A DNA stretch of 64,000 nucleotides from Kordia sp965224175 (GTDB lineage: Bacteria; Bacteroidota; Bacteroidia; Flavobacteriales; Flavobacteriaceae). The stretch is from NCBI RefSeq assembly GCF_965224175.1, contig NZ_OZ245041.1, positions 5,084,001-5,148,000 of the forward strand, in the 5' to 3' direction. The translations under genes were made by a program, and so were the position numbers. Shown here piece by piece: positions 25,366 through 33,689 of this stretch (the stretch's first letter is position 1; each line of letters starts with the position of its first letter). The notes under the pieces are model-generated. The model saw only the letters and a program-made list of their open reading frames with translations. It ran no database searches and was not told where the DNA came from.

Positions 25366-25427
25366 CGTTTTTTGATTGATGATGATGATTGATGATGATG
25401 ATTGATGATGATGATGATTGATGATAT
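25366..25427 (-). repeat. ATC/ATCA microsatellite in the PadR leader
   Basis: About 60 bp of irregular GATGAT/GATTGAT units (minus strand ATCATC and AATC), ending in ATCAATCAAAAAACG 30 bp upstream of the PadR ATG. It looks like an expansion of the leader motif found in front of other genes here. It is a possible site of replication slippage and expression variation. Confidence 0.8.
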
Positions 25428-25892
25428 TTATTTAACGAATCGAATCGTAAATGGATAACGATACTTTTCGCCTTCATTCGCACGCATTGCTGCCACAATG
25501 GTATACGTAATGTTTACTGCAAAAAATAGTAGGTGACCAATTCCAACGATAATTCCTATCATGGATACATTATACATATTAAATCCTTCATTAAAATTGA
25601 TTGTAATGTTGTTGAAATGAAAAACATCCCATGTGTTTACATGTTGCATTCCAAAAACAATAAAAAATGGAATGGTTAATATGGTTCCTATCATTTTATA
25701 ACAAAACAAACTCAATTGGAAATTAAGCGCTTCTTTTCCGTGGTGATCTATATAATCAGATTCCTTCTTATACATTGTCCATAATATGAGCGGAAGTATA
25801 AAATTTCCTAAGGGAAAAATGTATTTACTAAAGGAAGCTACGTGCAAAATCATAGCCACATTTTTTTGGTGTTTTGTTAGTGTTGAGTCCAT
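25428..25892 (-). CDS. DUF4870 domain-containing membrane protein
   Basis: 154 residues with the DUF4870 signature: HVASFSKYIFPLGNFILPLI, then WTMYKKESDYIDHHGKEALN and FQLSLFCYKMIGTI, then a final helix with AMRANEGEKYRYPFTIRFVK. It has three to four transmembrane helices and the Tic20-like fold. It lies upstream of the PadR cluster on the same strand, separated by the microsatellite, and may be transcribed independently. The molecular role of the family is unknown. Confidence 0.9.
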   Translation of the reverse strand: MDSTLTKHQKNVAMILHVASFSKYIFPLGNFILPLILWTMYKKESDYIDHHGKEALNFQLSLFCYKMIGTILTIPFFIVFGMQHVNTWDVFHFNNITINFNEGFNMYNVSMIGIIVGIGHLLFFAVNITYTIVAAMRANEGEKYRYPFTIRFVK

Positions 25893-26190
25893 TACCTATT
25901 ATTTTCTTATACAAATATATGGTTAAAAAAAGGTATTATGCAAAACATAGTACTAAAATTTAACATAATTTAACATTTTAAATTTGGAAAGTATTTTATA
26001 AAAACATGGCAGAAACCTATAGATTTTATATGGCGAACTATACTGTTTAATCCCATAAACACTGGAGTTAGTCACAATGATTTTTGTATTTGTCACAATT
26101 ACAAATGAGTTGACACCTTAAAAATTGGAATACTTTTTTATAAAATTCAAAAATGTTTATTTGAGGCATTATTAACTTTAAAATAAAAAT

Positions 26191-26373
26191 ATGATGAAGC
26201 TAAAAACATTAAAAAAGCTCGAAATCAAAGAAAATTTACTGCAAAAAATAGTAGGAGGAAGTAGCAGAAGAAATACATCATCTGAAGCATCTGGTACAGA
26301 AGTACCAATTACAGATCCTCATGGTGGATCATCGAACGTTGAAGAAGAAGACGAAAATGAAAGCAGACAATAA
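26191..26373 (+). CDS. Double-glycine leader peptide, RiPP-precursor-like, copy 1
   Basis: 60 residues (59 if the second ATG at 26194 is used, which aligns better with the sister peptides). The Lys-rich leader is MKLKTLKKLEIKENLLQKIVGG. It fits the pattern of Bacteroidota natural-product and bacteriocin leaders cleaved after GG by peptidase-containing ABC exporters. The core is cysteine-free, aromatic-free and acidic: SSRRNTSSEASGTEVPITDP, then HGGSSNVEEEDENESRQ. Ser, Thr, Glu and Asp are the only modifiable side chains, so lanthionine rings are excluded; ester/amide crosslinks or no modification remain. No modification enzyme or exporter gene is nearby. It is the first of three tandem paralogues. 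Confidence 0.75.
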   Translation: MMKLKTLKKLEIKENLLQKIVGGSSRRNTSSEASGTEVPITDPHGGSSNVEEEDENESRQ

Positions 26374-26394
26374 TTTATCTTTTAATATATACAT

Positions 26395-26574
26395 ATGAGA
26401 CTCAAAACATTAAAAAAGCTCGAAATCAAAGAAAATCTACTGCAAAAAATAGTAGGAGGAAGTAGCAAAAGAAATACATCATCAGAAGCATCTGGCACAG
26501 AAGCACCAATTACAGACCCTAACAAAGAAGTTACTGAAGAAGAAGATGCGCATGCAAATAAAGAAAACAGTTAA
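26395..26574 (+). CDS. Double-glycine leader peptide, RiPP-precursor-like, copy 2
   Basis: 59 residues, starting 21 bp after copy 1. The leader is MRLKTLKKLEIKENLLQKIVGG. The first half of the core (SSKRNTSSEASGTEAPITDP) is nearly identical to copy 1 at DNA level over about 125 bp, with most differences silent. After ITDP the sequence diverges to NKEVTEEEDAHANKENS. The duplication is therefore recent, and the C-terminal core is the fast-changing part, as expected for a secreted antagonistic or signalling peptide. No cysteine or aromatic residue is present. The gene is easily missed because it is under 60 codons. Confidence 0.75.
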   Translation: MRLKTLKKLEIKENLLQKIVGGSSKRNTSSEASGTEAPITDPNKEVTEEEDAHANKENS

Positions 26575-26584
26575 AAAAATTATT

Positions 26585-26782
26585 ATGAAATTAAAAAGAT
26601 TACAAAAACGAGAAATCAAAGAAAACCTACTTCAAGCAATGGTAGGAGGAATTACAGATCCTAATGAAGAAGCTTCTTTTCTTGAAGAATTATATGCAAG
26701 AGAAGATGAATCAAGTACAAATAATCCGTCAGGATCTGGAAATCAGTCAACATCAACATCAAATTCATCCAGAAGAGCATAA
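26585..26782 (+). CDS. Double-glycine leader peptide, RiPP-precursor-like, copy 3
   Basis: 65 residues. The ATG at 26585 gives MKLKRLQKREIKENLLQAMVGG, colinear with the other two leaders; the in-frame upstream ATG at 26546 would add 13 residues and overlap copy 2. The core starts directly with ITDPNEEASFLEELYARE and ends in a Ser/Thr/Asn-rich tail with C-terminal RRA. ITDP is thus the only core motif kept in all three peptides, here moved next to the GG. This copy is older than the copy 1/2 pair. It has one Phe and one Tyr but no cysteine. Confidence 0.72.
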   Translation: MKLKRLQKREIKENLLQAMVGGITDPNEEASFLEELYAREDESSTNNPSGSGNQSTSTSNSSRRA

Positions 26783-26862
26783 AATAATATACCATTTTAT
26801 GTATTTCTAGTAGTTTCTTTTACAAGTTTCACGAACTTAACAGAAATAATTGACTATTTAAG

Positions 26863-26897
26863 TGATCGATAATGGTACTAGCTACTGTTATCGATCA
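26863..26897 (+). terminator. Hairpin after the peptide genes
   Basis: A 15-bp stem (26863-26877 with 26883-26897, two G-U pairs), 5-nt loop and no clear T run. It may terminate or protect the peptide mRNA. Confidence 0.5.
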
Positions 26898-26980
26898 TCT
26901 TCATTATAAAAGATCATAGAAAATCAGTGTAATTTTATTGTATTTTTTGTAATTTGCTATGCGTGCATAAAATATAATTC

Positions 26981-27442
26981 ATGAAACTTACACCATCAAA
27001 AATTAATAAATTCGTATTATTTAAGTTACCATCTGCTTATTTTTCGGGAGTTAGACTCAAAGAAATAACGACAGAAACAGCTACAGTAACTGTAAAACAT
27101 CGTTGGATCAATCAAAATCCCTTCAAATCTTTATATTGGGCAACACAAGGAATGGCTTCCGAGTTGGCAACAGGTGTTTTAGTGATTCAGGAAATTGAAA
27201 CTTCTGGAGAAAAGATTTCAATGTTGGTACGATCGCAGAAAGGAACATTTACCAAGAAAGCTACCGGAAGAATTCGATTTGTTTGCAATGATGGATTAAA
27301 AGTAAAAGAAGCAATTAAAACTGCTATTGAAACTGGCGAAGGACAAAGTTTAACACTATATGCGGAAGGATTTGACGAAGCAGGCGATAGTGTCTCTAAT
27401 TTTGAATATGAATGGGGAATTAAACTAAGAAAGAAAAAGTAG
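26981..27442 (+). CDS. DUF4442 domain-containing protein (hotdog-fold thioesterase-like)
   Basis: 153 residues with the DUF4442 pattern: FKLPSAYFSGVRLKEITTET, then VTVKHRWINQNPFKSLYWAT and QGMASELATGVL. This is the hotdog-fold core of the YiiD/PaaI-like thioesterase superfamily, with the helix carrying WATQGMASELATG where the catalytic region lies. It is cytosolic. The substrate is probably an acyl-CoA or acyl-ACP, unspecified. It is separated from the peptide genes by a hairpin and about 200 bp, so functional linkage to them is unlikely. Confidence 0.85.
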   Translation: MKLTPSKINKFVLFKLPSAYFSGVRLKEITTETATVTVKHRWINQNPFKSLYWATQGMASELATGVLVIQEIETSGEKISMLVRSQKGTFTKKATGRIRFVCNDGLKVKEAIKTAIETGEGQSLTLYAEGFDEAGDSVSNFEYEWGIKLRKKK

Positions 27443-27490
27443 TACCTACATAATTGTAACAAAAACCGTCTTTTTACATCTAATTAAGCG

Positions 27491-27522
27491 CAACCAACAC
27501 TTTGACTTAGCTCAGTGTAAAA
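27491..27522 (+). repeat. Dispersed leader element, copy 4
   Basis: CAACCAACACTTTGACTTAG followed by CTCAGTGTAA, ending 11 bp before the ATG of the TIGR00266 gene. Confidence 0.65.
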
Positions 27523-27532
27523 AATAAAAACT

Positions 27533-28333
27533 ATGACAGCACACGAAATAGACTACGAAATCTTCGGCGAAGAAATGCAATATGTTGAAATTGAACTAGA
27601 TCCGCAAGAAGCCGTTGTGGCAGAAGCAGGAAGTTTTATGATGATGGACGACGGAATTAGCATGAACACCATTTTTGGAGATGGCTCCAATCAAGAAAAA
27701 GGAATCCTAGGAAAACTATTTTCTGCCGGAAAACGAATTTTAACAGGAGAGAGTTTGTTTATGACTTCTTTTTTAAACAACAGTTCTTTTGGCGTTCGCA
27801 AAGTAAGTTTTGCAGCTCCTTATCCTGGAACAATTATCCCAATTGATTTAACAGACTACAGAGGAAAATTCATCTGCCAAAAAGATGCTTTTCTGTGTGC
27901 TGCAAAAGGTGTAACTGTAGGAATTGAATTTTCTAAAAAATTAGGTCGTGGATTCTTTGGTGGAGAAGGATTCATCATGCAAAAATTAGAAGGTGACGGA
28001 ATGGCTTTTGTAAATGCTGGTGGAACCATGGCAAAAAAACAATTAGCTCCTGGAGAAACATTACGCGTTGACACTGGATGTATTGTAGGATTTACACAAG
28101 ATGTAGACTACGATATAGAATTTGTTGGTGGAATTAAAAATACATTATTTGGAGGCGAAGGAATGTTCTTTGCAACCTTAAAAGGTCCAGGAACTGTATA
28201 TATTCAGTCATTACCATTTAGCCGTTTGGCAGGAAGAATTGTTTCTTCTATTCCAAGAAGTGGAAATAGTAAAGGAGAAGGAAGCATTTTAGGAAGCATA
28301 GGTGATTTGCTTGACGGAGACAATAGTTTCTAG
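27533..28333 (+). CDS. TIGR00266/AIM24 family protein
   Basis: 266 residues matching the AIM24/TIGR00266 family throughout. Segments include YEIFGEEMQYVEIELDPQEA, VVAEAGSFMMMDDGI, LTGESLFMTSF, the FLCAAKGVTVGIEF segment and GGEGFIMQKLEGDG. The final region has FGGEGMFFATLKGPGTVYIQ and SLPFSRLAGRI. It folds as a trimeric double-stranded beta-helix in structurally known members and is cytosolic. In yeast the homologue is mitochondrial; the bacterial role is not established. It is single-gene and followed by a terminator. Confidence 0.92.
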   Translation: MTAHEIDYEIFGEEMQYVEIELDPQEAVVAEAGSFMMMDDGISMNTIFGDGSNQEKGILGKLFSAGKRILTGESLFMTSFLNNSSFGVRKVSFAAPYPGTIIPIDLTDYRGKFICQKDAFLCAAKGVTVGIEFSKKLGRGFFGGEGFIMQKLEGDGMAFVNAGGTMAKKQLAPGETLRVDTGCIVGFTQDVDYDIEFVGGIKNTLFGGEGMFFATLKGPGTVYIQSLPFSRLAGRIVSSIPRSGNSKGEGSILGSIGDLLDGDNSF

Positions 28334-28355
28334 AGGAAATACTACTTAAAATAAC

Positions 28356-28406
28356 AAGCGTTAATTATCGAATTAGAGTTTATAATTTGAAAATTAACGC
28401 TTTTTT
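28356..28406 (+). terminator. Rho-independent terminator
   Basis: AAGCGTTAATT (28356-28366) pairs with AATTAACGCTT (28392-28402) across a 25-nt loop and runs into T6. Confidence 0.75.
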
Positions 28407-28557
28407 CTATTATTTTTATTGGATGTAATATAGTATTAAAAATGCTTTGTGATTACAATTTATAAATTACGACTTGTATTTATATGCTTACATTTTTAAA
28501 AAGTTATATATTACGGTATAATTGATTTAAAAGCCAAAAACAACCCAACCTACATCT

Positions 28558-31350
28558 ATGAAAAAAAACTACTTATTGCTTGTCATGTTTCTTTGTACGA
28601 TATTCAGTCAAGCGCAAAATATCTACATTCCAGATCCTAATTTTAAACAAGCCCTTATTTCCACATATTGTGTAGATTTTGATGGTAATGGCTTGCCAGA
28701 AAGTGATGTGGATACTAATAATGATGGAGAAATTCAAGTATCTGAAGCTTTAGCGATCCAAGGTTTAAGACTCGACAATCAATCAATAGCATCATTAGAA
28801 GGAATTGGACATTTTACCAATCTAGTATCTTTTTCTTGTTCAAACAATCCTCTTACAGAGTTAGTACTTACACAAAATACAAACTTAAGATTCTTTACAT
28901 GTAACAATGAATCAGGTACTTTGCTTACAAACATTGACATAAGTCAAAATATAAACTTAGAAGGAATGACAATCATTGGTAATTTGGGATTGACAAGTAT
29001 AGATATCTCCCAAAATCCAAATTTGAAAAGAGTCAGAATAGGTTCTTGTAATATTTCTAATCTGGATATTAGCCAAAATTCAATTTTACATACTCTTGAA
29101 CTATTTGATAATCCAATTACAAGTCTAGATTTTAGTCAAAACCCAAATCTTAAAAATTTACATTTGTATGGAAACTCTTTAACAAATATAGATGTAACAC
29201 CAATTACAGGACTTGAATACTTGCGTGTATTTGATAATCCACTGCCAAACTTAGATCTTTCTCAAAATATAAATTTAGAAAATCTCAACATAGGACAAAA
29301 TAGTGTCTCTAGTATAGATTTAAGTCAAAATGTAAATTTAGAGATATTAATTGCAAATGAAGTAGGGCTTACATCGTTAGATATTTCACAAAATCCTTTA
29401 TTAAGATATCTAAATTGTAACTTAAATAATTTAACCACATTAGATTTTTCTCAAAACCCTAATCTAGAATATGTTGAGTGTTATGAAAATCAATTAACTA
29501 CTTTAGATATAAGCGCAAATCCAAATTTAGAAATCTTTAGATGTCAAGAAAATATGTTGACCAGCATAAATGTAGGCGCAAATCCTAATCTTAGAATTCT
29601 TAGTTGTGGTAACAACTTACTAACAAGTTTGGATGTAACTGGAAGTACTGGATTAACTGGTTTGAGTTGTACATATAATGACCTCACAGAATTAGATTTA
29701 AGTCAAAATTCTCAACTCTTGGGTGTATCTTGCTACAATAATTCATTAAGAATATTAGACGTCAGTCAAAACCCATTACTTGATAACATTAAATGTATGT
29801 ACAATGAGTTAGAAGAAATTTATATCAGAAATGGAGTAAATTCACTCTCGTATGAGTTTGGCTATTATGGAAATCCAAATTTAAGATACGTGTGTGTAGA
29901 TGATGGAGAATTTGATATGGTATCAGGGTCTGCTAATTTACCAGATGGCGCTGTTGTAAGTACTTATTGTCCGTTTACTCCCGGAGAAGCATATCATAAT
30001 GTCTCTGGAAATACAGCATTAGATACAAATTTAGATGGTTGTGATGTAAATGATGGTGGCTATCCTAACTTAACGTACAATATTAATGATGGAACAACAA
30101 ATGGAGTTACCATCGCAAATACTTCTGGAGATTATATCATTAACTTTTCAAGTCCTGGAATACATACCATTACTCCAGAAATAGAAAATCCAGATTATTT
30201 TTTAATAGCACCAACTATTTTAACGGTTGATACGGCTACCGATCCTAATCCGACCATACAAGATTTTTGTGTAACACCAAATGGAACTAAAAATGATTTG
30301 GATGTAACAATAATTCCTTTAGAAATAGCGCGTCCTGGTTTTGATGCACGTTATCAAATTTTATACAGAAATAAAGGAAATACAATACTATCAGGAGCCG
30401 TTCAACTTACTTTTGATGATGCTATAATGGATTTAGTGAATACCTCTCCAAATTCAGATATGCAAACAACAAATGTACTCACATGGAATTATATAGGTTT
30501 AGCACCATTTGAGACACGAAGCATTATTTTTACCATGAATATCAATGCTCCAACAGAAGTTCCAGCGGTAAATGGCGGAGATATTTTAAGTTTTGAAGCA
30601 GTAATTACACCAGTCATAGCAGATGAAACACCTGATGATAATGTAATGAACTTACAACAGGTAGTATTAAATTCATATGACCCTAATGATATTCGCTGTC
30701 TTGAAGGTGAAAAAGTTACTACAGATTATATTGACACCTATGTACACTATCTCATCCGTTTTGAAAATACAGGAACAGCTTCAGCAGTAAATGTTGCTGT
30801 AAGAGATATTATTGATCAGACTAAATTTGATATTTCAACATTACGCCCAGTTACTAGCAGCCACCAAATGGTAACGAATATAAACAATGGGAATGAAGTT
30901 GAATTTCTTTTTGAAAACATCAATCTTCCTTTTGATGATGCTAATAATGACGGTTATCTAGTCTTTAAAATAAAAACCTTAGCATCTTTACAAGAAGGAG
31001 ATACGTTTGAAAACGTTGCAAATATCTTTTTTGACTTTAATTTCCCTATTGTAACAAATACAGCGACTACTTTAATTGCAAACCCATTGAGTGTTGCAGA
31101 AGGAAATCTGTCTACAGATAATCTTACAATCTATCCAAATCCAACAACAGATCTGTTATATATAAAAACGAAAGAAGCATTGACAGCTATTGAAATTAGA
31201 ACACTTGATGGAAGGCTTGTACAATACGAAATGGTAGAAACAAATAATAATTCCTATGAAATAAATCTATCATTTTTAGCTTCAGGAATGTACATTGTAA
31301 ATACAACTACAAAGTCACGTAAGACTATTAGTAAAATTTTCAAAGAGTAA
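28558..31350 (+). CDS. Leucine-rich-repeat surface protein with T9SS type A sorting domain
   Basis: 930 residues. The signal peptide is MKKNYLLLVMFLCTIFSQAQ (one K omitted for brevity). An EF-hand/dockerin-like loop (DVDTNNDGEIQVSEAL, ~52-67) precedes some 16 leucine-rich repeats of 20-22 residues (~80-445, pattern LTSLDISQNPNLExLxCxxN). A DUF11-like beta-sandwich region spans ~560-845 (VNVAVRDIIDQTKFDISTLR, then NIFFDFNFPIVTNTA). The last ~75 residues are the sorting domain (LTIYPNPTTDLLYIKTKEAL). It should be secreted by T9SS and surface-bound, and may bind polysaccharide or protein partners. It is preceded by a 224-bp non-coding gap with the terminator above. Confidence 0.93.
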   Translation: MKKNYLLLVMFLCTIFSQAQNIYIPDPNFKQALISTYCVDFDGNGLPESDVDTNNDGEIQVSEALAIQGLRLDNQSIASLEGIGHFTNLVSFSCSNNPLTELVLTQNTNLRFFTCNNESGTLLTNIDISQNINLEGMTIIGNLGLTSIDISQNPNLKRVRIGSCNISNLDISQNSILHTLELFDNPITSLDFSQNPNLKNLHLYGNSLTNIDVTPITGLEYLRVFDNPLPNLDLSQNINLENLNIGQNSVSSIDLSQNVNLEILIANEVGLTSLDISQNPLLRYLNCNLNNLTTLDFSQNPNLEYVECYENQLTTLDISANPNLEIFRCQENMLTSINVGANPNLRILSCGNNLLTSLDVTGSTGLTGLSCTYNDLTELDLSQNSQLLGVSCYNNSLRILDVSQNPLLDNIKCMYNELEEIYIRNGVNSLSYEFGYYGNPNLRYVCVDDGEFDMVSGSANLPDGAVVSTYCPFTPGEAYHNVSGNTALDTNLDGCDVNDGGYPNLTYNINDGTTNGVTIANTSGDYIINFSSPGIHTITPEIENPDYFLIAPTILTVDTATDPNPTIQDFCVTPNGTKNDLDVTIIPLEIARPGFDARYQILYRNKGNTILSGAVQLTFDDAIMDLVNTSPNSDMQTTNVLTWNYIGLAPFETRSIIFTMNINAPTEVPAVNGGDILSFEAVITPVIADETPDDNVMNLQQVVLNSYDPNDIRCLEGEKVTTDYIDTYVHYLIRFENTGTASAVNVAVRDIIDQTKFDISTLRPVTSSHQMVTNINNGNEVEFLFENINLPFDDANNDGYLVFKIKTLASLQEGDTFENVANIFFDFNFPIVTNTATTLIANPLSVAEGNLSTDNLTIYPNPTTDLLYIKTKEALTAIEIRTLDGRLVQYEMVETNNNSYEINLSFLASGMYIVNTTTKSRKTISKIFKE

Positions 31351-31479
31351 AAAGCGATATTGTTAAAGTTTTGTTGAAGAAATGTAAACATGAATTTTTT
31401 TTACTACTTTTATAAGACTAAAATAATGCTTATAGAAAAAAACTACGCTGAAAAATTTTAACCTAAACCCTCGTTAAAT

Positions 31480-31677
31480 ATGGCAAGAGCGATGTTTGAT
31501 TACACAAAAACTATACTCAGAAAAGTTAGTTTTGATCCATCACTATTCTGTAAAGAATTACAAAAAGCTTTGCAAAGATTGCTGCCTCACGAGATTGAAG
31601 AATTGAAAATTTGGATCAATTCTCTCGTCACAGCAAATCCACAATTAGATCAATGTTTAATTTATTTAAAACCATAA
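31480..31677 (+). CDS. Small conserved flavobacterial protein of unknown function
   Basis: 65 residues, MARAMFDYTKTILRKVSFDP, then FCKELQKALQRLLPHEIEEL, KIWINSLV and QLDQCLIYLKP. I recall near-identical short proteins in many Flavobacteriaceae, which supports it as a real gene. It is predicted helical and cytosolic, with two cysteines but no metal-binding spacing. It has its own strong terminator overlapping the stop codon. No function is known to me. Confidence 0.75.
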   Translation: MARAMFDYTKTILRKVSFDPSLFCKELQKALQRLLPHEIEELKIWINSLVTANPQLDQCLIYLKP

Positions 31678-31706
31678 AAAAAGCCGCGATACGTCGCGGC
31701 TTTTTT
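31677..31706 (+). terminator. Strong rho-independent terminator with TACG loop
   Basis: A 13-bp stem AAAAAAGCCGCGA/TCGCGGCTTTTTT around TACG, a UNCG-class tetraloop in RNA. It is among the most GC-rich hairpins in the window and overlaps the last base of the stop codon. Confidence 0.93.
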
Positions 31707-31740
31707 AGTATTTTCTTTCTTCGATTGTTTATATTTATAC

Positions 31741-32613
31741 ATGTTTAAAATTGATGATAAAACAACTGCCTATTTCCCCAACCTTTATGCTCAAGGAATA
31801 CAAATTATTGGAGAAAAAGCTTCTATTTGGAGAAATAAAGAAAAACTAGAAACTCTTCATCTATCTTATATTGATTCCATAGAACTTACGTTTTTAGAAA
31901 CAAAAAAAGTACATAAAGGGTTTATACAACAGCTTACCAACAGGTTTTTCAATAACAAAAAAACAAATACTGAACTTACAATTAACATCTACGAAATCAA
32001 GTTCAATTTCAATCATTACCGTACTGACAATGTAAAAGATACTTTTCATATTGAAATCAATCATGGAGATGTAACCCAATTAACTGAAGAAATAAAACTA
32101 TTTAACGAAAGTGTAGACCATACATTTGAATTGTATCGTAAAAAAACAAAAGCTACCATACAAAAAGAACACAAGGCTTTGGTAGAAACGGTGCCTACTT
32201 TAATTAGAGAATTAAAGCGGTTCTTAAAGAAACAAACATTTGATTATAGTTTAAGAGAAATAGACATGTTTGAAGATTTTTTTCGAGCACACTTAGTTAA
32301 TCCAAAACAGGTTGGACTCACAAAAGAATCTTTAGATAAACTATTCATTGCTTACATAGCTACAGCATTTTTTTGGTATCTAGGTGGGAAATGGGACTTA
32401 GACACTGAGAAAAATAGTGAAACTTATGGCGCTTCTTATGCTGTAACTACTTATGCTAGAGATTACAATACCAGTATTTGCATGGCAGAATGGATTTTCT
32501 TAATTAGAACAGGACAAATGGATGAAAGATTAGCTTCTTTTTTTGATCGTATGATTTATTTTTACAAGCAAAACCCTGAAGTCACACTAAAACCAATTAG
32601 AAATCAGTATTAG
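31741..32613 (+). CDS. Unrecognised two-part cytosolic protein
   Basis: 290 residues, no signal peptide. Residues ~1-125 are beta-rich and begin with FPNLYAQGIQIIGEKASIWR and LETLHLSYIDSIELTFLETK, like a PH-type or bPH fold. Residues ~140-290 are helical, containing FFRAHLVNPKQVGLTKESLD, then FIAYIATAFFWYLGGKWDLD and MAEWIFLIRTGQMDERLASF. The GG-x-W pattern recalls immunity-type proteins, but I would not assign a family on that. It lies alone between the 65-residue gene and oxyR, and has no toxin neighbour. Confidence 0.6.
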   Translation: MFKIDDKTTAYFPNLYAQGIQIIGEKASIWRNKEKLETLHLSYIDSIELTFLETKKVHKGFIQQLTNRFFNNKKTNTELTINIYEIKFNFNHYRTDNVKDTFHIEINHGDVTQLTEEIKLFNESVDHTFELYRKKTKATIQKEHKALVETVPTLIRELKRFLKKQTFDYSLREIDMFEDFFRAHLVNPKQVGLTKESLDKLFIAYIATAFFWYLGGKWDLDTEKNSETYGASYAVTTYARDYNTSICMAEWIFLIRTGQMDERLASFFDRMIYFYKQNPEVTLKPIRNQY

Positions 32614-32643
32614 ATGTGTAACTAATTTTAAAAAGTATCATTC

Positions 32644-33582
32644 TTATTGCTGCACCGGACTAATAATTTGCACATTATGAAAGGCAATAGCACCTCTTAC
32701 AATACCCATGATTACATTTCGTAATGCTTCAATAATCTGCATTTTTAATTCGCTTTTATGAAATAACAAACTTACTTCACGTGCGGGTCTTGGTTCTGAA
32801 AAATGACGTAAATATTGACGTTCTTCCTCCTTAAGATCTAAAGTATGTAAATAGGGAAGTAGCGTCATTCCTAAATCTTCGTTAGACAATTTTATAAGCG
32901 TTTCAAAGCTTCCACTTTCTAATTGAAAATGATCGTCTGCAATAGCTTTTGGTACTTTACATAAGTTAATTACACCATCTCTAAAACAATGGCCATCTTC
33001 TAACAATAAAATATCGTCAATATCTAAATCGGAAGTTTCTAGTTCTTTCTTATCAAACAAACGATGATTTTCTGTAGTATATCCTACAAATGGCTCATAA
33101 TATAATACACGTTCTTTAATTTGATCATGTCCTAATGGTGTTGCGGCTATTGCTGCGTCCAAATGACCTTCATTCAATCTTTTAATGATCGTTTCTGTCG
33201 TTAATTCTTCTATTTTTAAATTAACTTTTGGGTACTTCTTAATAAATGTCTTTAAAAACATTGGTAAAAGTGTAGGCATAATTGTTGGAATAATTCCAAG
33301 TTTAAATTCACCGCCAATAAATCCTTTCTGTTGATCTACAATATCTTGCATTCTTCCAGATTCATTGACAATATTACGTGCTTGCTCAACGATTTTTTTA
33401 CCAATCTCTGTAAGTTGAATAGGTTTCTTGCTTCTATCAAAAATCTGAATCTCCAGTTCGTCTTCTAACTTCTGAATTTGCATACTAAGCGTTGGCTGAG
33501 TTACAAATGATTTTTGTGCGGCAAGGGTGAAATTTTGGTGTTCGGCTACTGCCAAAACATATTGTAATTGTGTGATTGTCAT
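32644..33582 (-). CDS. oxyR: LysR-type hydrogen-peroxide sensor OxyR
   Basis: 312 residues. The LysR helix-turn-helix is at ~2-60 (TITQLQYVLAVAEHQNFTLA, then SFVTQPTLSMQIQKLE). The effector domain carries LLEDGHCFRDGVINLC, matching the redox cysteine pair of OxyR (E. coli Cys199 and Cys208) with the same 8-residue spacing and the surrounding EDGHC-RD motif. Peroxide would form the disulfide and switch the protein on. It is divergent from dps, a classic OxyR target, with 107 bp between the starts. Confidence 0.93.
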   Translation of the reverse strand: MTITQLQYVLAVAEHQNFTLAAQKSFVTQPTLSMQIQKLEDELEIQIFDRSKKPIQLTEIGKKIVEQARNIVNESGRMQDIVDQQKGFIGGEFKLGIIPTIMPTLLPMFLKTFIKKYPKVNLKIEELTTETIIKRLNEGHLDAAIAATPLGHDQIKERVLYYEPFVGYTTENHRLFDKKELETSDLDIDDILLLEDGHCFRDGVINLCKVPKAIADDHFQLESGSFETLIKLSNEDLGMTLLPYLHTLDLKEEERQYLRHFSEPRPAREVSLLFHKSELKMQIIEALRNVIMGIVRGAIAFHNVQIISPVQQ

Positions 33583-33617
33583 AATTGTAATAAATTCGAG
33601 TGATAAAAATATAAAAA

Positions 33618-33665
33618 CTATCGATAAAACTTATACTAAAGTGCGTTAAATGTTAAATAAATTTG
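33618..33665 (+). promoter_or_regulatory. dps promoter with presumptive OxyR site
   Basis: TAAATTTG (33658-33665) matches the -7 consensus TAnnTTTG 24 bp before the dps ATG. No -33 TTG is found. In its place lies CTATCGATAAAACTTATACT (33618-33637) with a TATCGATA palindrome. An activator-dependent promoter using OxyR would look like this, but the site does not match the E. coli consensus closely. Confidence 0.45.
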
Positions 33666-33689
33666 CTTAAACAAAAAATAAGAATAGAG

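Noticed and set aside
25366..25427. CRISPR-like repeats
   Set aside because: Simple ATC/ATCA microsatellite without spacers.
26125..26163. Promoter for the peptide genes (TTG ... TTTATTTG)
   Set aside because: The spacing between the two boxes is 28 bp, too long for the TTG/TAnnTTTG pattern.
31741..32613. Immunity protein of a polymorphic toxin system
   Set aside because: The C-terminal GG-x-W pattern is suggestive only; no toxin gene lies nearby.
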